A stretch of DNA of 7,753 nt from assembly GCA_022567365.1 (NCBI GenBank), contig JADFHG010000163.1:1-7753 (forward strand), written 5' to 3'. Shown here piece after piece: positions 6,985-7,753 of the stretch. The notes beneath the pieces were generated by a model. It saw only the letters and a program-made list of their open reading frames with translations. It was not told the origin of the DNA and searched no databases. Source of the stretch: Planctomycetota bacterium. GTDB lineage: Bacteria > Planctomycetota > Phycisphaerae > UBA1845. Numbering within the stretch: the stretch's first letter is position 1; every line of letters begins with the position of its first letter. The position numbers and the translations under genes are program-made.

Positions 6985-7069
6985 ATGCTTCGGATGCTGC
7001 GATGTTTCACCGTTTCGCTCCATCGGCAGGAGACGCGATGCCATGGATACTCCGTGCGACGAAAAGTTC

Positions 7070-7654
7070 TCACGGACCCAGGTACAATCCGAACTTGTGA
7101 GGATCCGTAAGCGCGCACGTCATGTCAAAATAATGATGAGCGCGTCTCCGTAACTCGTGACTAAGACCGTTATCGACGAACCAGAGGAACACGTTCTTGC
7201 CGAGATTGGTGACTGCATCCACGAGTGGGACGTAGTCCTCATCTCCGGCAACGAGCACCGCAGCGTCGTAGTTATCTCTAAACGCGTGCGTCAGCATATC
7301 CGTCGTTAGGGATACATCGACGCGCTTGGAGCCCTTGCCTTTGGTCCGCGCGTACACGTTTGGTGATTCAATGCCCAGCGCTTGTAGGCTATCATGCACA
7401 CGGCCGCGCTTGTCCGAGTCGCCCATTACCGATGTGTAGTAATGGCGGCGAATGACATCACAAGATCGATGGTGGTGCATATTGAGTTGTTCTGTCCACA
7501 CATAGACATCGCGTTCGTATTCGATTCTTGGCGCCGGCTTGCTTTCTCCAAGGACAGCCCCAAATCGTATTGCGAGATTCTCGCCATCGACGAACACCAT
7601 GACACGGGTCGAGCCGATGTGCTGCGGAAAGGGGTACGTTTGGTTCGTTTTCAT
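7070..7654 (-). CDS. NYN domain (LabA/DUF88-like, PIN-fold) putative ribonuclease
   Basis: The protein has 194 residues. It carries the acidic residues of a NYN domain in order: FVDGENLA near the N-terminus (Asp23, Asn26), KRVDVSLTTDML (Asp113, Asp119) and VLVAGDEDYVPLVDAV (Asp138, Asp140), then a GKNVFLWF strand and LSHELRRRAHHYFDM, as in LabA-type proteins. NYN domains adopt the PIN/FLAP nuclease fold and are expected to cut RNA with a divalent metal in the cytoplasm; the target here is unknown. The ATG at 7654 was chosen because GGAAGG (7661-7666) sits 6 bases upstream; a GTG at 7657 would leave only 3. Hand counts on sampled lines give about 53% GC against about 61% for the prpD-like gene, which hints at transfer or weaker codon adaptation. 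The gene lies alone, with 242 bp to the prpD-like gene and a palindromic repeat copy on each side. No HTH or OST-HTH domain is fused to it. Confidence 0.9.
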   Translation of the reverse strand: MKTNQTYPFPQHIGSTRVMVFVDGENLAIRFGAVLGESKPAPRIEYERDVYVWTEQLNMHHHRSCDVIRRHYYTSVMGDSDKRGRVHDSLQALGIESPNVYARTKGKGSKRVDVSLTTDMLTHAFRDNYDAAVLVAGDEDYVPLVDAVTNLGKNVFLWFVDNGLSHELRRRAHHYFDMTCALTDPHKFGLYLGP

Positions 7655-7657
7655 CAC

Positions 7658-7666
7658 GGACCTTCC
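7658..7666 (-). promoter_or_regulatory. Ribosome binding site of the NYN gene
   Basis: Read on the minus strand, GGAAGG (7661-7666) followed by TCC precedes GTG-ATG. The spacing of 6 bases to the ATG at 7654 is normal, whereas 3 bases to the GTG at 7657 is too short, so ATG is preferred. Confidence 0.55.
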
Positions 7667-7729
7667 GGTTAGAGTTGACCGCAGTCAGGACGGCGTTTGC
7701 CCCAGTGAACCGCCCTGATTCGGGCAGAC

Positions 7730-7751
7730 CGCGCGGGCTGAAGCCCGCGGC
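7730..7751 (-). repeat. Second, inverted copy of the 22 bp palindromic repeat
   Basis: This is the exact reverse complement of 6963-6984, with the core CGCGGGCTGAAGCCCGCG. It lies about 75 bp upstream of the NYN gene, near the window edge. The wider repeat seen at 6928-6953 cannot be checked because the window ends 2 bp later. Confidence 0.7.
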
Positions 7752-7753
7752 CC

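Overview
The window looks like chromosomal DNA of a high-GC environmental bacterium, most likely a member of Planctomycetota. I infer this from three things: a large secreted protein with a dockerin pair, twin-cysteine repeats and PPC-like beta-sandwich modules; short dispersed palindromes of a type I recall from planctomycete genomes; and sparse gene packing with long gaps. No tRNA, rRNA, CRISPR array or transposase gene is visible.

Layout. Positions 2-967 (+) are the 3' part of an unrecognised, probably secreted protein built from two diverged repeats of about 177 residues. Positions 968-1771 carry no convincing gene but hold a 112-115 bp MITE-like element (1403-1517) and several small inverted repeats. 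Positions 1778-5071 (+) encode a 1097-residue exported modular protein: signal peptide, beta-rich N-terminal domain, cysteine-rich repeats, a planctomycete-style module followed by a type I dockerin, more cysteine-rich repeats and three PPC-like domains. Just past its stop, another frame encodes a recognisable further piece of its own cysteine repeat and runs to a stop 7 bp before a strong rho-independent terminator (5203-5239). The C-terminus therefore looks frameshifted.

The minus strand carries the second half of the window. Positions 5463-6827 encode an apparently complete MmgE/PrpD-family protein (2-methylcitrate dehydratase-like) with the active-site residues in place. Positions 7070-7654 encode a complete NYN/LabA-like (PIN-fold) putative ribonuclease. 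The NYN gene has visibly lower GC than its neighbours and lies between two inverted copies of a 22 bp palindromic repeat (6963-6984 and 7730-7751).

The genes do not form an obvious operon or a single pathway. The two plus-strand proteins are extracellular or surface proteins, PrpD is cytoplasmic propionate or organic-acid metabolism, and the NYN protein is probably RNA-related. I found no clear multi-gene undescribed system. The points most worth a second look are the frameshifted tail of the dockerin protein, the MITE-like element with its matching 5 bp flanks, and the repeat-flanked, lower-GC NYN gene.
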